Shown: positions 25,919-35,851, counted from the stretch's first letter. The stretch: DNA of 64,000 nucleotides from Actinomycetota bacterium (GCA_016201065.1 JACQDL010000062.1:1-64000), one strand, 5' to 3'. The notes: a model not told the origin generated them from the sequence alone. Numbers and translations are program-made.

Positions 25919-26469
25919 CCGGGCGGAACGCCGACGGGCTCCAGGCCCAGGATGGCGCGGGGCTGCCGGATGCCTTCCAGCGACTGTGGACGCCGCACCG
26001 GATGGCCTACATCAAGGGTGAGGGCAAGCCGGCGGAGGGCGCGGAGTGCCCGTTCTGCCGGATACCGTCGCTACCGGATGAGGACGGGCTGGTGGTTGCC
26101 CGGGGCGCGCTCGTCTACGCGGTGCTGAACCTGTACCCCTACAACTCGGGGCACCTGCTGCTCGTCCCGTACCGGCACGTGCCGGACTACGCCGAGCTCA
26201 CCGATGCGGAGTGCGCGGATCTGGCGAGCCAGACCCGACGGGCGATCCGCACGATCCGCCGGGTCAGCGGCGCGCACGGGTTCAACATCGGGCTGAACCT
26301 CGGGGTGGCCGCCGGCGCGGGCATCGCGGCCCACCTGCACCAGCACGTCGTGCCGCGGTGGGGCGGCGACACGAACTTCATGCCGGTCCTCGGCCAGACC
26401 AAGGTGCTGCCGCAACTGTTGGCGCAGACCAGGGAGCTGCTTGCCCAGGCGTGGAACGCCCCGGCATAG
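25915..26469 (+). CDS. HIT-domain nucleotide hydrolase/phosphorylase (Ap4A phosphorylase-like)
   Basis: 184 aa. The histidine triad HLHQHVV is near 142-148, with CPFC (a zinc-binding pair seen in branched HIT proteins) near 41-44 and [17 protein letters not shown] upstream. The homologue after mycobacterial thrS acts on diadenosine tetraphosphate, a by-product of aminoacyl-tRNA synthetases, so the overlap with thrS makes functional sense. The GTG overlaps the thrS TGA, so translation should be coupled. Next gene is 114 bp away, in a locally A/T-richer stretch. Confidence 0.93.
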   Translation: MTGRNADGLQAQDGAGLPDAFQRLWTPHRMAYIKGEGKPAEGAECPFCRIPSLPDEDGLVVARGALVYAVLNLYPYNSGHLLLVPYRHVPDYAELTDAECADLASQTRRAIRTIRRVSGAHGFNIGLNLGVAAGAGIAAHLHQHVVPRWGGDTNFMPVLGQTKVLPQLLAQTRELLAQAWNAPA

Positions 26470-26583
26470 TTGAAAACTGTTGGACAACTTCAGTAAGCGA
26501 ACGACGACGCTGAGTAGCCTTTGCTTGAATGCCGAGCGGGAGCCCGTGCGGGCGACCACCGGACACGGGGGAGGGCTACGGTC

Positions 26584-29397
26584 ATGCGTCGACCGCGTCG
26601 GGTCGCCGCGCTGCTGCTGTGCGGTTGCGCTGTTGTGGGTGCCGGATACGTCGACGTGGCGGGTGCGCTCCCCGGGGGGCACCCACCGGACGGGCGGAGG
26701 GACCGGACGGCGAGCGGGCCGACGCTGCACGACCCCACGGTGCCCGGTCTGGATGCCTCGCTGCGCGGCGTGGCCGGATTGCGGACCCCGACCAACCGGC
26801 TCGGGCGGATGGTGGGACCGAACCGTGACCGCCTCGGGAACGTCGCGGTCTACGTTGACGGCTCCCCGGCGGCGGTGGACGCGGCGTTGGCCCGGGTCGG
26901 CGGGCAGGTCGCCCTGCGGGTACCGGGCCGGACCCAGGCCGTCGTGCCGACCGGCAGGCTGGTCGCGCTGGCCCGCTCGTCCGGCGTGCTGGCGGTGCGC
27001 AGTCCCACCGGGACGGTCGACAGCACCGCCGACACCAGCGAGGGGGTCGCGGCCGCGGCCGCGGATGTCTGGCAGCACGCGCAGGGCGACGGCAGCGGGG
27101 TCAAGGTCGGCATCGTCGACGCGGGGTTCGCCGGGCTCGACGCCGCCCAGGCCCGCGGGGCCCTGCCAGCGCAGCTGGCGGTCAACGACCTGTGCGAGGA
27201 CACCCCCGACAGCGGCACCGGGCAGCTGAACTCCACCCGGCACGGCACCGCGGTCGCCGAGATCGTGCACGCCATGGCGCCCGGTGCCGAGCTGTATCTC
27301 GCCTGCGTGCACAACACCGTGCAGTTCGCCGAGGCGGCACGGTGGATGGCGACGCAGGGTGTCCGGGTGGTCAACGCCTCGGTCACCTTTCCGGTCGCCG
27401 GGCGTGGGGACGGATCGGGTGACCTGACCACCCCGGACGGAGTGCTACGTGCCAGCCGTCAGGCCGGCCTGCTCTGGTCGGTGTCGGCCGGCAACACGGC
27501 GACCACCCACTGGCGCGGCACCGTCGAGGACCCGAACCGGGACCGGTGGGTGCAGATCTCCGGCGGGTACGAGCTGGAGCCGTTCTGGGTGCCGGCCGGG
27601 GGCACGGCCAGTGTCGCGTTGCAGTGGGACGCCTGGCCGAAGAGCAACGGCGACCTGGACCTCGTGGTGATGGACTCGCCGGTGCTCACCAGCGACCCCA
27701 CCAACCCGCGCATCGTGGGCTACTCGGCGCGCAACCAGGCGGGCACCCCCGGCGGCCTCGATCCCACGGAGTACGTGCAGTTCACCAACACCTCCGGCGC
27801 GGGCCGGTACTTCTACGCCGCGCTCTACAGCTACAACCCGCCCGGTTCGGTGCGCTACGACCTCACGTTCTACGGGCAGGTCGGCTACGTGGCCTTCCGG
27901 GACGCCGCCGGCAGCATCGGGGAGCCCGCCGACTCGCCGTACGCGCTGGCCGTCGGCGCGGTGAGCGTGTCCACCAACGCGGTGGAGAGCTACTCCAGCC
28001 GCGGTCCGACCATTGACGGGCGGACCAAGCCCGACATCGGCGGCTACGACGGGGTGAGCACCGTCACCTACGGCAACCGGGGCTTCTTCGGCACCTCGGC
28101 CGCGGCGCCGCACGTGGCCGGTGCCGCGGCCCTGCTCGCCGCGGCCGACCCGGCGCTGGACGCCGCGCAGATCGAGGCCGAGCTCCTGCGACGGGCGGTG
28201 CCGGTGCCGGGCGCCGGAGCCAACGATCTGGGGCGGGGCCGGCTGAGCCTCGCGCCGGGGACGGTGCCGACGTCGACGGCACCGGGCCTGCGGTTCACCC
28301 CGCTTGCCGCACCGGTCCGGCTGCTGGACACCAGGACGAGGACCGGCGGCCACCTCGGGGCGCTGGGTCCGGGCGAGGAGTTCGCGGTCGCGGTGCGCGG
28401 TGTCGGCGGCGTTCCGGCGGACGCCGCCGCGGTCGTGCTCAACCTCACCGGGGTCGGCGCCACCGGGTGCACCTACCTCTCGGTGTACCCGCGGAGCTAT
28501 CCGGGCACGTCGAACCTCAACCTGTGCGGTCCGGCGCCCGCCGCCGGGCTGGTCACCACCGCGCTCGGCAGCGATGGCCGGGTCCGGGTCCGCAACGCCA
28601 GCCTGCGCGCACACGTCCTGGTCACGGTGGCCGGATCGTTCAGCAGTGGTGGTGCCGCCGGCTACGTTCCGGGTGTCGCGCCCGTCCCGGTGCTCGACAC
28701 CCGCAGTGCGGTCGGTGGGCATCGCCGTCCGCTCGGTCCGGGCGAGGAGGTCGCGGTCGCGGTGCGGGGGGTTGCCGGCGTTCCGGGCAACGCGACGGCC
28801 GTCGTGGTGAACCTGCTGGGGTCCGACCCGACCACGCCGACGTACCTGTCGGTGTACCCGCAGCGCGATCCGGGCACCTCGAACCTCAACCTGACGACCG
28901 GTACGGCCCGGGCGAACCTCGTGGTCACCGGTATCGGTCCGGACGGGCGGATCCGGGTCCGCAACGGCGCCGGCCGGGTGGGGGTGACCGCCGACGTCGT
29001 CGGCTGGTTCGTGCCGGGCGCGGGCGCCCGCTTCGTCCCGCTCAGCCGGCTGACCCGGATCATGGACACCAGGGTCGGCCTGGGCAGCGCGCTGGGTCAG
29101 CTGACCGGGGGACAGACCGCCACGATGCAGGCCGGCGGCCTGTTCGCGGTGCCGTACACGGCGACCGCGGTGGCGCTGAACGTCACCGGTGTGGCACCCA
29201 GCAGGGCCACCACGGTGACCATCTGGCCGGCCGGCCGCGGTCGTCCGGCGAGCACCACCCTGACCGTGGCGGCCGGCCAGACCGTGCCGAACGCGGTCTT
29301 CGGGGGGATCGGCCAGCTCGGCCAGCTCGCCGTGTCGAACACCAGTGGCGGTGGCATCGATCTCGTCGCGGACCTGGCCGGATACTTCGTGCCGTGA
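26584..29397 (+). CDS. Secreted subtilisin-family (S8) protease with three C-terminal repeats
   Basis: 937 aa. Signal peptide 1-30. The S8 catalytic residues are Asp179 (VGIVDAGF), His220 (RHGTAVAEI), oxyanion Asn304 (VSAGNTA) and Ser505 (FFGTSAAAPHVAG). A roughly 130-residue beta-rich insert (about 310-435) separates Asn304 from Ser505. From about 570 the protein has three repeats of roughly 120 residues, each with RLLDTR-like, PGEE, AVVLNLTG, YLSVYP and GTSNLNL motifs, a module common in actinobacterial exported proteins and presumably for surface binding. There is no sortase signal. The 114-bp upstream gap is A/T-rich for this genome and holds the palindrome GTTGGACAAC (26479-26488), a possible operator. 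Confidence 0.92.
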   Translation: MRRPRRVAALLLCGCAVVGAGYVDVAGALPGGHPPDGRRDRTASGPTLHDPTVPGLDASLRGVAGLRTPTNRLGRMVGPNRDRLGNVAVYVDGSPAAVDAALARVGGQVALRVPGRTQAVVPTGRLVALARSSGVLAVRSPTGTVDSTADTSEGVAAAAADVWQHAQGDGSGVKVGIVDAGFAGLDAAQARGALPAQLAVNDLCEDTPDSGTGQLNSTRHGTAVAEIVHAMAPGAELYLACVHNTVQFAEAARWMATQGVRVVNASVTFPVAGRGDGSGDLTTPDGVLRASRQAGLLWSVSAGNTATTHWRGTVEDPNRDRWVQISGGYELEPFWVPAGGTASVALQWDAWPKSNGDLDLVVMDSPVLTSDPTNPRIVGYSARNQAGTPGGLDPTEYVQFTNTSGAGRYFYAALYSYNPPGSVRYDLTFYGQVGYVAFRDAAGSIGEPADSPYALAVGAVSVSTNAVESYSSRGPTIDGRTKPDIGGYDGVSTVTYGNRGFFGTSAAAPHVAGAAALLAAADPALDAAQIEAELLRRAVPVPGAGANDLGRGRLSLAPGTVPTSTAPGLRFTPLAAPVRLLDTRTRTGGHLGALGPGEEFAVAVRGVGGVPADAAAVVLNLTGVGATGCTYLSVYPRSYPGTSNLNLCGPAPAAGLVTTALGSDGRVRVRNASLRAHVLVTVAGSFSSGGAAGYVPGVAPVPVLDTRSAVGGHRRPLGPGEEVAVAVRGVAGVPGNATAVVVNLLGSDPTTPTYLSVYPQRDPGTSNLNLTTGTARANLVVTGIGPDGRIRVRNGAGRVGVTADVVGWFVPGAGARFVPLSRLTRIMDTRVGLGSALGQLTGGQTATMQAGGLFAVPYTATAVALNVTGVAPSRATTVTIWPAGRGRPASTTLTVAAGQTVPNAVFGGIGQLGQLAVSNTSGGGIDLVADLAGYFVP

Positions 29398-29404
29398 CCG
29401 CCGG

Positions 29405-31567
29405 TCACGACGCCTGCCTGGCCTCCTCGGCCGCCGCGATCACCGTCGCCGCCTCGGGTTCCGGCATCGGCTCGTGCCGCAGGTAGCTGCGGCTGAAGCG
29501 GCCGGTGCCGGCCGACAGCGATCTCAGGTCGATCGCGTACCGCACCAGTTCGATCTCGGGCACCTCCGCGTTGATCACGGTGCGCTCGCCGCCGATGGAC
29601 TCGCTGCCGGTGACCCGGCCCCGCCGGCCGGAGAGGTCGCTCATCACCGCGCCGACGTGGTCATCCGGGACGGTCACCGCGACCTGCTGGACCGGCTCCA
29701 GGAGCTGCATGCGGCTGGCCTTGGCCGCTTCCCGCAGCGCCAGGCCGCCCGCGGTCTGGAAGGCGGCGTCGGAGGAGTCGACGCTGTGCGCCTTGCCGTC
29801 CACCAGGGTGACCCGGATGTCGACGACGGCGAAGCCGGCCACCAGACCCCGTTGCATCTGGGCCCGCACGCCCTTCTCCACGCTCGGGACGAACGAGTTC
29901 GGGATCGCGCCTCCCACGATCTTGTCCACGAACTCGAACCCGGTGCCGCGGGGGAGTGGCTCGACCTCGATGTCGCAGACGGCGTACTGGCCGTGCCCTC
30001 CGCTCTGCTTGACGTGCCGCCCGTGTCCACCGGACGGCTTACCGAAGGTCTCCCGCAGCGGCACGGTCACCGGCACCGTCGTCAGGTCGACGCCCTGATC
30101 GCGCAGCCGGTCCAGGAGCGCCTCGGCATGTGCCTCACCCATGCACCACAAGATCAACTGATGGGTCTCCGGGTTGCGGTCCGGGCGCAGCGTCGGGTCG
30201 CCGGCGGTCACCTTCGTCAGCGCCTTGGCCAGCGCGTCCTCGTCGCTTCGGGTCCTGGCCCGCACGGCCACGGGCAGCAGCGGTTCGGGCATGTCCCATG
30301 GCGCGATCAGCAACGGGGCGTCCCTGGCAGAGATCGTGTCGCCGGTCTCCGCCGCGCCGAGCTTGGTCAGCGCGCAGATATCGCCGGCCACGCAGCGGCC
30401 GATCGGGCGTAGCGTCGACCCGAGTGGGCTGAACATGTGGGTGAGCCGGTCGTCGGTGTCGTGGTCGTCGTGCCCGCGGGCAGCCAGGCCGTGCCCGGAG
30501 ATGTGGACGGCCGTGTCGGGGGTCAGCGTCCCGGAGAACACCCGCACCAGGGAGACCCGCCCGACGTACGGGTCGACCGTCGTCTTGATCACCTCGGTGA
30601 CCAGCGGTCCGTCCGGATCACAGGTCAGCGGGTCCCGCGGTGACCCATCGACGCCGGTCACGGGCGGCAGGTCGTGCTCGAGCGGCGACGGAAAGGCGCT
30701 CGTCAGCACCGCCAGCAGCTCGCCGACTCCCAGGCTGGTGGCGGAGCAGACCGGGATCACCGGGTACAAGGTGCTGCGGGACACCGCCGTCTCCAGATCG
30801 TCGACGAGGATGTCCAGGTCCACCTCCTCGCCGGCCAGGTACCGCTCCATCAGCGTCTCGTCCTCGCTCTCGGCGATGATCCCCTCGATGAGAGCGTTGC
30901 GGGCCTCGTCGACGAGCTCGACGTGGGCCGGCTCGGGCGCCCGCTCGGTGGGCGGGTAACCGGTGACCGAATAGTCGTAGATCGTGCGCGAGAGCAACCC
31001 GATCAGGCCGGCTGGCGCCCCGGCGTCGTCAGCCATCGGCAGGTAGAGCGGGAGCACGCCCTCACCGAAGGCCCGCTGGCAGACGGCCACCGCCTCGTCG
31101 TAGTCGGCGCGCTGGTGATCGAGCTTGGTCACCACGACCGCGCGCGGCATGGCGACGCTCGCGCACTCCTCCCACAACGAGATCGTCAGCGCGTCGACAC
31201 CGTCGACGGCGGAGACCACGAAGAGCGCGGCGTCCGCGGCCCGCAGCCCGGCGCGCAGCTCGCCGACGAAGTCCGCGTACCCTGGGGTGTCGAGCAGGTT
31301 GACCCGGACCCCGTCGTGGTCCAGAGGCGCGACGGCCAGCGCGACCGACCGCTGCTGCCGGTGCTCCACCGGATCGGAGTCACACACGGTGCTGCCCTCG
31401 CTCACCGACCCCGCCCGCGGGATCGTCCCGGTGGCGGCGAGCAGCGCCTCGACCAGCGTGGTCTTGCCCGCCCCGGAATGTCCGACCAGTGCCACGTTGC
31501 GGACGTTCTCCGGGCGGCCCACCGTGTTGACGGTGGCCCCACCCCGTTCCGAACCCTTGCCAGCCAT
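29405..31567 (-). CDS. Elongation factor G-like protein EF-G2
   Basis: 720 aa. ATG 31567 follows GGAGGG six bases upstream. GTPase domain: VGHSGAGKTTL, DTPGYADFVGEL, TKLDHQRADY in place of the usual NKMD. Domain II starts near 290, and domains III-V end with RRGRVTGSESIGG. It matches the second EF-G of actinobacteria rather than canonical FusA, which lies in the str operon. In mycobacteria the paralogue does not replace EF-G in translation and its function is unsettled; I would not assume translocase activity here. It converges on the protease gene with a 7-bp gap and is divergent from the PIM operon. Confidence 0.92.
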   Translation of the reverse strand: MAGKGSERGGATVNTVGRPENVRNVALVGHSGAGKTTLVEALLAATGTIPRAGSVSEGSTVCDSDPVEHRQQRSVALAVAPLDHDGVRVNLLDTPGYADFVGELRAGLRAADAALFVVSAVDGVDALTISLWEECASVAMPRAVVVTKLDHQRADYDEAVAVCQRAFGEGVLPLYLPMADDAGAPAGLIGLLSRTIYDYSVTGYPPTERAPEPAHVELVDEARNALIEGIIAESEDETLMERYLAGEEVDLDILVDDLETAVSRSTLYPVIPVCSATSLGVGELLAVLTSAFPSPLEHDLPPVTGVDGSPRDPLTCDPDGPLVTEVIKTTVDPYVGRVSLVRVFSGTLTPDTAVHISGHGLAARGHDDHDTDDRLTHMFSPLGSTLRPIGRCVAGDICALTKLGAAETGDTISARDAPLLIAPWDMPEPLLPVAVRARTRSDEDALAKALTKVTAGDPTLRPDRNPETHQLILWCMGEAHAEALLDRLRDQGVDLTTVPVTVPLRETFGKPSGGHGRHVKQSGGHGQYAVCDIEVEPLPRGTGFEFVDKIVGGAIPNSFVPSVEKGVRAQMQRGLVAGFAVVDIRVTLVDGKAHSVDSSDAAFQTAGGLALREAAKASRMQLLEPVQQVAVTVPDDHVGAVMSDLSGRRGRVTGSESIGGERTVINAEVPEIELVRYAIDLRSLSAGTGRFSRSYLRHEPMPEPEAATVIAAAEEARQAS

Positions 31568-31752
31568 GGCTCGCCCTCCCAGACACCGCGAGGCTGTCCC
31601 GTGTCCCGCGATTCGACACCCATCGTCGGGTGGCAGCAAGACCCAAGAGCCCCGAACAGGTCCCGGGCCGGATGCCCGACCGGTACCTCCGGGCGGGCCG
31701 GAAGCGGCGGCGCTATCGTGTGGCCAACCCGGGCCCCTGCGAACGGAACGTG

Positions 31753-32367
31753 ATGCTCAACGTCTTTGCCCGTGACTCGGTGTCCAAGGCGGTCAAGCCG
31801 CTGGCTGGCTGGCTGGTCCGCGTCGGGGTGACCGCCGACCTCGTCACCGTCGTCGGCACCGTCGGCGCGGTCGGCGGTTCCCTCGCCTGCTACGCCCGCG
31901 GCGCGTTCTTCACCGGCACTCTGGTGATCTGGTTCTTCGTGATGCTCGACATGGTCGACGGTGCGGTGGCCAGGGCCAGCGGCCGGATCAGCCCATTCGG
32001 CGCGGTGCTGGACTCCACCGGTGACCGGATCGCGGACGCCGCGGTGTTCGGTGCGCTGGCGTGGTGGTTCTTCGGTGCCGGGCACAGCCGCCCGATGGCG
32101 CTGGCCAGCCTGCTCTGCCTGGTGTTCGGGGCGTTGACGTCGTACGTGCGGGCCCGGGCCGAAGGGCTCGGCATGGTCTGCACCGTGGGCATCGCCGAGC
32201 GGGCCGAGCGGCTCATCATCGTGCTGCTGGGCACCGGCCTCGACGGCCTGGGCGTGCCGTACGTCCAGGCCGTCGCGGTGTGGCTGCTGGTGGGGCTGTC
32301 GGCGATCACGGTCGGTCAGCGGCTCGCCGCGGCGTACCGGCAGTCCGCCGATCCGGAGCGGTCGTGA
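31753..32367 (+). CDS. pgsA: Phosphatidylinositol phosphate synthase (CDP-alcohol phosphatidyltransferase)
   Basis: 204 aa, about six membrane helices. The CDP-alcohol phosphotransferase motif is complete: DGAVARASGRISPFGAVLD followed by STGD near 76-98. The gene order pgsA-acyltransferase-pimA identifies it as the enzyme that joins CDP-diacylglycerol to inositol phosphate for PI synthesis, rather than PGP synthase. ATG 31753 or GTG 31750 can serve as start; TATCGT at 31714-31719 is a likely -10, leaving a short leader. The stop overlaps the acyltransferase start by 4 bp. Confidence 0.94.
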   Translation: MLNVFARDSVSKAVKPLAGWLVRVGVTADLVTVVGTVGAVGGSLACYARGAFFTGTLVIWFFVMLDMVDGAVARASGRISPFGAVLDSTGDRIADAAVFGALAWWFFGAGHSRPMALASLLCLVFGALTSYVRARAEGLGMVCTVGIAERAERLIIVLLGTGLDGLGVPYVQAVAVWLLVGLSAITVGQRLAAAYRQSADPERS

Positions 32368-33326
32368 AGGACCGGGTGGTCGACTGGGGGTACGCGGCCG
32401 GCTGGCGGGTGGTTCGGTCGGTCCCCGACGCGGTGGCCCGCCGCGCCTTCGATGGCCTGGCCGACCTCGCGCTGCGGCGGGGCGGGCCAACCAGCCGGCA
32501 GCTGGCCCGCAACCTGGCGCGGGTGGTGGGCGGTCCCCCGCCGCCGTCACTGCTGCACGCCGCCATGCGTTCCTACGCCCGGTACTGGCGGGAGGCGTTC
32601 CGGCTGCCCTCGGTCGACCACGCCGCCATGGTGGAGCTCATCGACCGCGGCACCCGTGGTGCCGAGCATGTGCGGGAGGCCCACGAGCGGGGCCGTGGGG
32701 TGGTGTTCGCGCTGCCGCACATGGGCAACTGGGACGCGGCCGCGGTGTGGTTGATCCACAACGGCGTGCCGTTCACCACGGTGGCTGAGCGGCTGCGGCC
32801 GGAGTCCCTCTACCGCCGGTTCGTCTCCTACCGGGAAGATCTTGGCATGGAGGTGCTCCCGCTGACCGGGGGCGCCCGACCGCCCGCGGCGGTGCTCGCC
32901 GATCGGCTGCGGGCCGGCGGTGCGGTGTGCCTGCTCGGCGACCGGGACCTGACCCGGTCCGGTGTCGAGGTGACCTTCTTCGGGGAGCCGGCGCTGATGC
33001 CGCCAGGCCCGGCGCTGCTCGCGGCGACGACGGGCGCGACCCTGGTGCCGGTCAGTTTGTGGTTCGATGGAGCTGGGTGGGGGCAGCGGATCGGCGCTCC
33101 GATCCCGGTCGCGGCGCGGGAGCGGCTACGCGATCGGGTCGCCCAGACGACCCAGTCGCTCGCGGACTGGTTCGCGGTCGAGATCGCGGCCCACCCGACG
33201 GACTGGCACATGGTCCAGCGGCTGTGGCTGGCCGATCTCGACCCGGATCGGGTCGCGGGCACGGCGCGGCCGGCGGGTGGCGTGGTTCGAGCGGTGTCGG
33301 ACCGATGGGATGGCGCGGGAGGCTGA
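32364..33326 (+). CDS. Phosphatidylinositol mannoside acyltransferase (LpxL/HtrB family)
   Basis: 320 aa. Lysophospholipid acyltransferase of the LpxL/HtrB type, with the catalytic HxxxxD as HMGNWD near 119-124 and GGAVCLLGDRDLTRSGVEV further on. The mycobacterial counterpart (PatA) acylates the mannose of PIM1/PIM2 at the inner membrane face. GTG overlaps the pgsA TGA. It is followed five bases later by pimA, so synthesis, mannosylation and acylation of PI are encoded as one operon. Confidence 0.92.
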   Translation: MKDRVVDWGYAAGWRVVRSVPDAVARRAFDGLADLALRRGGPTSRQLARNLARVVGGPPPPSLLHAAMRSYARYWREAFRLPSVDHAAMVELIDRGTRGAEHVREAHERGRGVVFALPHMGNWDAAAVWLIHNGVPFTTVAERLRPESLYRRFVSYREDLGMEVLPLTGGARPPAAVLADRLRAGGAVCLLGDRDLTRSGVEVTFFGEPALMPPGPALLAATTGATLVPVSLWFDGAGWGQRIGAPIPVAARERLRDRVAQTTQSLADWFAVEIAAHPTDWHMVQRLWLADLDPDRVAGTARPAGGVVRAVSDRWDGAGG

Positions 33327-33331
33327 CGGCG

Positions 33332-34555
33332 ATGCGAGTGGGGATCGTCTGCCCGTACTCCTGGGAGGTCCCCGGCGGTGTGCAGGCCCACGTGCGGGAC
33401 CTGGCCGAGACGCTCATCGGCCTGGGGCACGAGGTGTCGGTGCTGGCCCCAGGAGACGAGGATCTCCAGGTCGAGCCGTACGTGGTGATGGCCGGGCGGG
33501 CGGTGCCGGTCCGGTACAACGGCTCGGTGGCGCGGCTGCAGTTCGGGCCGTTGGCGGCCAGCCGGGTCCGTAGGTGGCTGCGCGATGGCCGGTTCGACGT
33601 CCTGCACGTGCACGAACCGACCGCGCCGAGCCTGTCGCTGCTGGCCATCATGCTGGCCCGGGTTCCCGTGGTGGCGACCTTCCACACGGCGACCACCAGG
33701 TCCCGGTCGTTGGAGGCGGTCCGCGGCATGCTGCAGCCGTTCCTGGAGAAGATCCGGGGCCGGATCGCGGTGTCATCCTCGGCCCGCAAGGTCCAGGTCG
33801 AGCACCTGGGCGGCGACGCGGTGGAGATTCCCAACGGCGTCTCGGTCGCCCGCTACGCCGGCGCCAGCCCGCTGCCGGGGTATCCGCGCGCCGGTGGCAC
33901 GATCGGCTTTCTCGGCCGCTATGACGAGCCGCGCAAGGGGCTCCCCGTCCTGCTTGCGGCCATGGAGCGACTCGTCCCGGCACACCCGGAGCTGCGGCTC
34001 CTGGTCGCCGGGCGCGGTGACGCCGAGGCGTTGCTGGCCGGGCTGCCATCCACGCTGACCGGCCGGGTCGACCTGCTCGGCCAGGTCAGCGAGGACGACA
34101 AGGCTCGGATGCTGCGCAGCGTGGACCTCTACTGCGCACCGAACACCGGCGGCGAGAGCTTCGGGATCATCCTGCTGGAGGCGATGGCGGCCGGCACCCC
34201 GATCGTGGCCAGCGACCTGGAGGCGTTCCGGCGGGTGCTGGCGGACGGGCTGGCCGGTGTGCTGTTCCGGACCGGTGACGCCGCGGAGCTCGCCACGACG
34301 CTGGACGCGCTGCTGGCGGACCCCGAGCGCCGCCGGGAGCTGGCCGAGACGGGTTCCCGGCAGGTGCACGGCTACGACTGGCCAATCGTGGTCGCCCAGG
34401 TCACCCGGGTGTACGAGACGGTGACCGCGGCACAACCGCGGCCCGGCGAGGACGTCGACGGGGCGGTGCTGGCGACCCGGAATCCGGCCCTCGCGGCGCA
34501 GCCCGTCGGCACCACGGTGCGCGGGACCGACCGCGGTGCGCCGGGGTCCCGGTGA
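33332..34555 (+). CDS. pimA: Phosphatidyl-myo-inositol mannosyltransferase PimA
   Basis: 407 aa, GT4 family, GT-B fold. N-terminal acceptor domain begins VGIVCPYSWEVPGGVQAH (the GGVQ loop). Donor domain has GRYDEPRKGLPVLLAAM and the EX7E-like NTGGESFGIILLEAMAAG near 275-290. It transfers the first mannose from GDP-mannose to PI on the cytoplasmic side. ATG has GGGAGG eleven bases upstream. About 35 residues after the domain (from 370) are Ala/Pro/Arg-rich and probably disordered. The stop overlaps the next gene (GTGA). Confidence 0.96.
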   Translation: MRVGIVCPYSWEVPGGVQAHVRDLAETLIGLGHEVSVLAPGDEDLQVEPYVVMAGRAVPVRYNGSVARLQFGPLAASRVRRWLRDGRFDVLHVHEPTAPSLSLLAIMLARVPVVATFHTATTRSRSLEAVRGMLQPFLEKIRGRIAVSSSARKVQVEHLGGDAVEIPNGVSVARYAGASPLPGYPRAGGTIGFLGRYDEPRKGLPVLLAAMERLVPAHPELRLLVAGRGDAEALLAGLPSTLTGRVDLLGQVSEDDKARMLRSVDLYCAPNTGGESFGIILLEAMAAGTPIVASDLEAFRRVLADGLAGVLFRTGDAAELATTLDALLADPERRRELAETGSRQVHGYDWPIVVAQVTRVYETVTAAQPRPGEDVDGAVLATRNPALAAQPVGTTVRGTDRGAPGSR

Positions 34556-35061
34556 CCGCGGTCGTCATCGTGGTGACCGTGGTCGCCTCGCTGGCGACCT
34601 GGATCACCTGGACGGCGACCCGGGTGGACCGGCTCATCGGGCGCACCGAGGCCGCCCGCTCCGCGCTGGACGCCCAGCTCGTGCGGCGGGCCGCCGCGGC
34701 GCAGGCGCTGGCGGGTCGGGCCGGCCGGGAGCTCGGCCCGGAGCTCGCGGATCGTCTGCACACGGTGGCGCGGGCGGCCCTCGAGGCCGGCAGCGCGGCT
34801 CGGGAGTCGGTCGAGAACGACCTCGGTCGGGTGCTCGCGGCGCTGCCGAACGGGCTTGACCCGCTGCTCGCCCGCGACCTCGCGGAGGCGGCGACCCGGG
34901 TGGTGCTGGCACGCCGCTTCTACAACGACGCGGTCCGCGACTCCCGGGCGCTGCGCGGTCGCTGGCTACCCAGGTTGCTCCGGCTCGGCGACCGGCACCG
35001 GCTGCCGGGGTTCTTCGAGATCGACGAGGTGACCCTCGAAAAGATCATGGCGTCGGGCTGA
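34552..35061 (+). CDS. LemA-like membrane-anchored protein
   Basis: 169 aa. One N-terminal membrane helix (about 3-22), then an Ala/Arg-rich helical region with coiled-coil character, and a C-terminal segment [20 protein letters not shown] ending GFFEIDE that resembles the LemA family's YNDAVRDYN...FFE. It probably sits in the membrane with its helices on one side; function unknown. It overlaps pimA by 4 bp and ends the PIM operon. Its last 17 bases overlap the convergent DUF3817 gene. LemA assignment is by short motif only. Confidence 0.75.
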   Translation: MTAVVIVVTVVASLATWITWTATRVDRLIGRTEAARSALDAQLVRRAAAAQALAGRAGRELGPELADRLHTVARAALEAGSAARESVENDLGRVLAALPNGLDPLLARDLAEAATRVVLARRFYNDAVRDSRALRGRWLPRLLRLGDRHRLPGFFEIDEVTLEKIMASG

Positions 35062-35365
35062 CCGCCTGACTCTCCCGAACCCGGTTGGTGACCCACCGCT
35101 CGGCGACGAAGGTGAGGAACGGCACGGTACCGGCGAGCAGCACGAGGGTGGTGCGTTCCAGTGGCCAGCGCAGGCGCCGGGCCAGGTCGAAGGCGAGCAC
35201 CAGGTACCCGATGTAGAGGAAGCCGTGGATCGGGCCCACGATCTCCACCATCGACTTGTCACCGCTGGCGATCTGCACGACCACCGCCACGGTGAGCACC
35301 AGCAGCGCGACACCCACGACGTAGGCGAGGACCCGGTATCGGGTCAGGGCGGCGTCCACAGGCAT
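35045..35365 (-). CDS. DUF3817-type small integral membrane protein
   Basis: 106 aa with about three membrane helices ([57 protein letters not shown]). The IHGxLYxxYLxxAFDLA signature is typical of DUF3817 proteins. Function unknown. ATG with GAGGAAAC directly upstream. It lies 21 bp after the next minus-strand gene, so the two are probably co-transcribed, and it overlaps the end of the LemA-like gene by 17 bp. Confidence 0.85.
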   Translation of the reverse strand: MPVDAALTRYRVLAYVVGVALLVLTVAVVVQIASGDKSMVEIVGPIHGFLYIGYLVLAFDLARRLRWPLERTTLVLLAGTVPFLTFVAERWVTNRVRESQAVSPTP

Positions 35366-35386
35366 GTTTCCTCTCGGCCGGTCAGG

Positions 35387-35767
35387 TCAGCGGGTGGGCT
35401 CGTGGGCGTCCAGGAACGCCAGGTACCTGTTGTACTCCGACAGCGTCTCGTCGTCCTCCGGTGCCCGGTCCGGACCGGGCCTTCGCGGCAGCACGGGCCG
35501 GGACGCGGGCTGCTCGGCGGCGGGCCGCGCGGCCGGGTACCGGAGGACGGGGTCGGGTGGCCGGACCCGGTCCCGCATCGCCCTGATCCAGACGACCACC
35601 GTGAACACGGCGAACAGCGGCCATTCCAGCGCGTACCCGAAGCTCAAGATGTTCCCCTCGGTGGCCCGGCGGAGCTGCCACCAGGCCAGCGCGAGGAAGC
35701 CAGCCACCAGCGTCACCACCAGCGCGTGGACGGCCAGCCAGCGCGGGCCGAGGAACAGGCGAAGCAC
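35387..35767 (-). CDS. Conserved actinobacterial membrane protein, two helices
   Basis: 126 aa from GTG 35767. Two helices ([26 protein letters not shown] and [20 protein letters not shown]) with a short loop, then a Pro/Arg-rich cytoplasmic tail ending in a helical [12 protein letters not shown] recognise the layout from other actinobacteria but know no function. The start is fixed by TACGCT placed six bases upstream on this strand (35774-35779), suggesting a leaderless mRNA; a longer reading frame would run into the pdxS promoter and start. It is divergent from pdxS. Confidence 0.78.
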   Translation of the reverse strand: MLRLFLGPRWLAVHALVVTLVAGFLALAWWQLRRATEGNILSFGYALEWPLFAVFTVVVWIRAMRDRVRPPDPVLRYPAARPAAEQPASRPVLPRRPGPDRAPEDDETLSEYNRYLAFLDAHEPTR

Positions 35768-35773
35768 CTCCCG

Positions 35774-35845
35774 AGCGTACTTCTCGCCCCGCGGAAAGGC
35801 CGCACCGCCCGGCCCGCGAGGGTGCCGACGGGCTCGCCGTACCAT
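35774..35845. promoter_or_regulatory. Compact divergent promoter pair, both leaderless
   Basis: On the minus strand TACGCT (35774-35779) lies six bases from GTG 35767. On the plus strand TACCAT (35840-35845) lies six bases from ATG 35852. Only about 60 bp separates the two -10 boxes, so the -35 regions and any regulator site must overlap. Confidence 0.5.
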
Positions 35846-35851
35846 GGGGAC

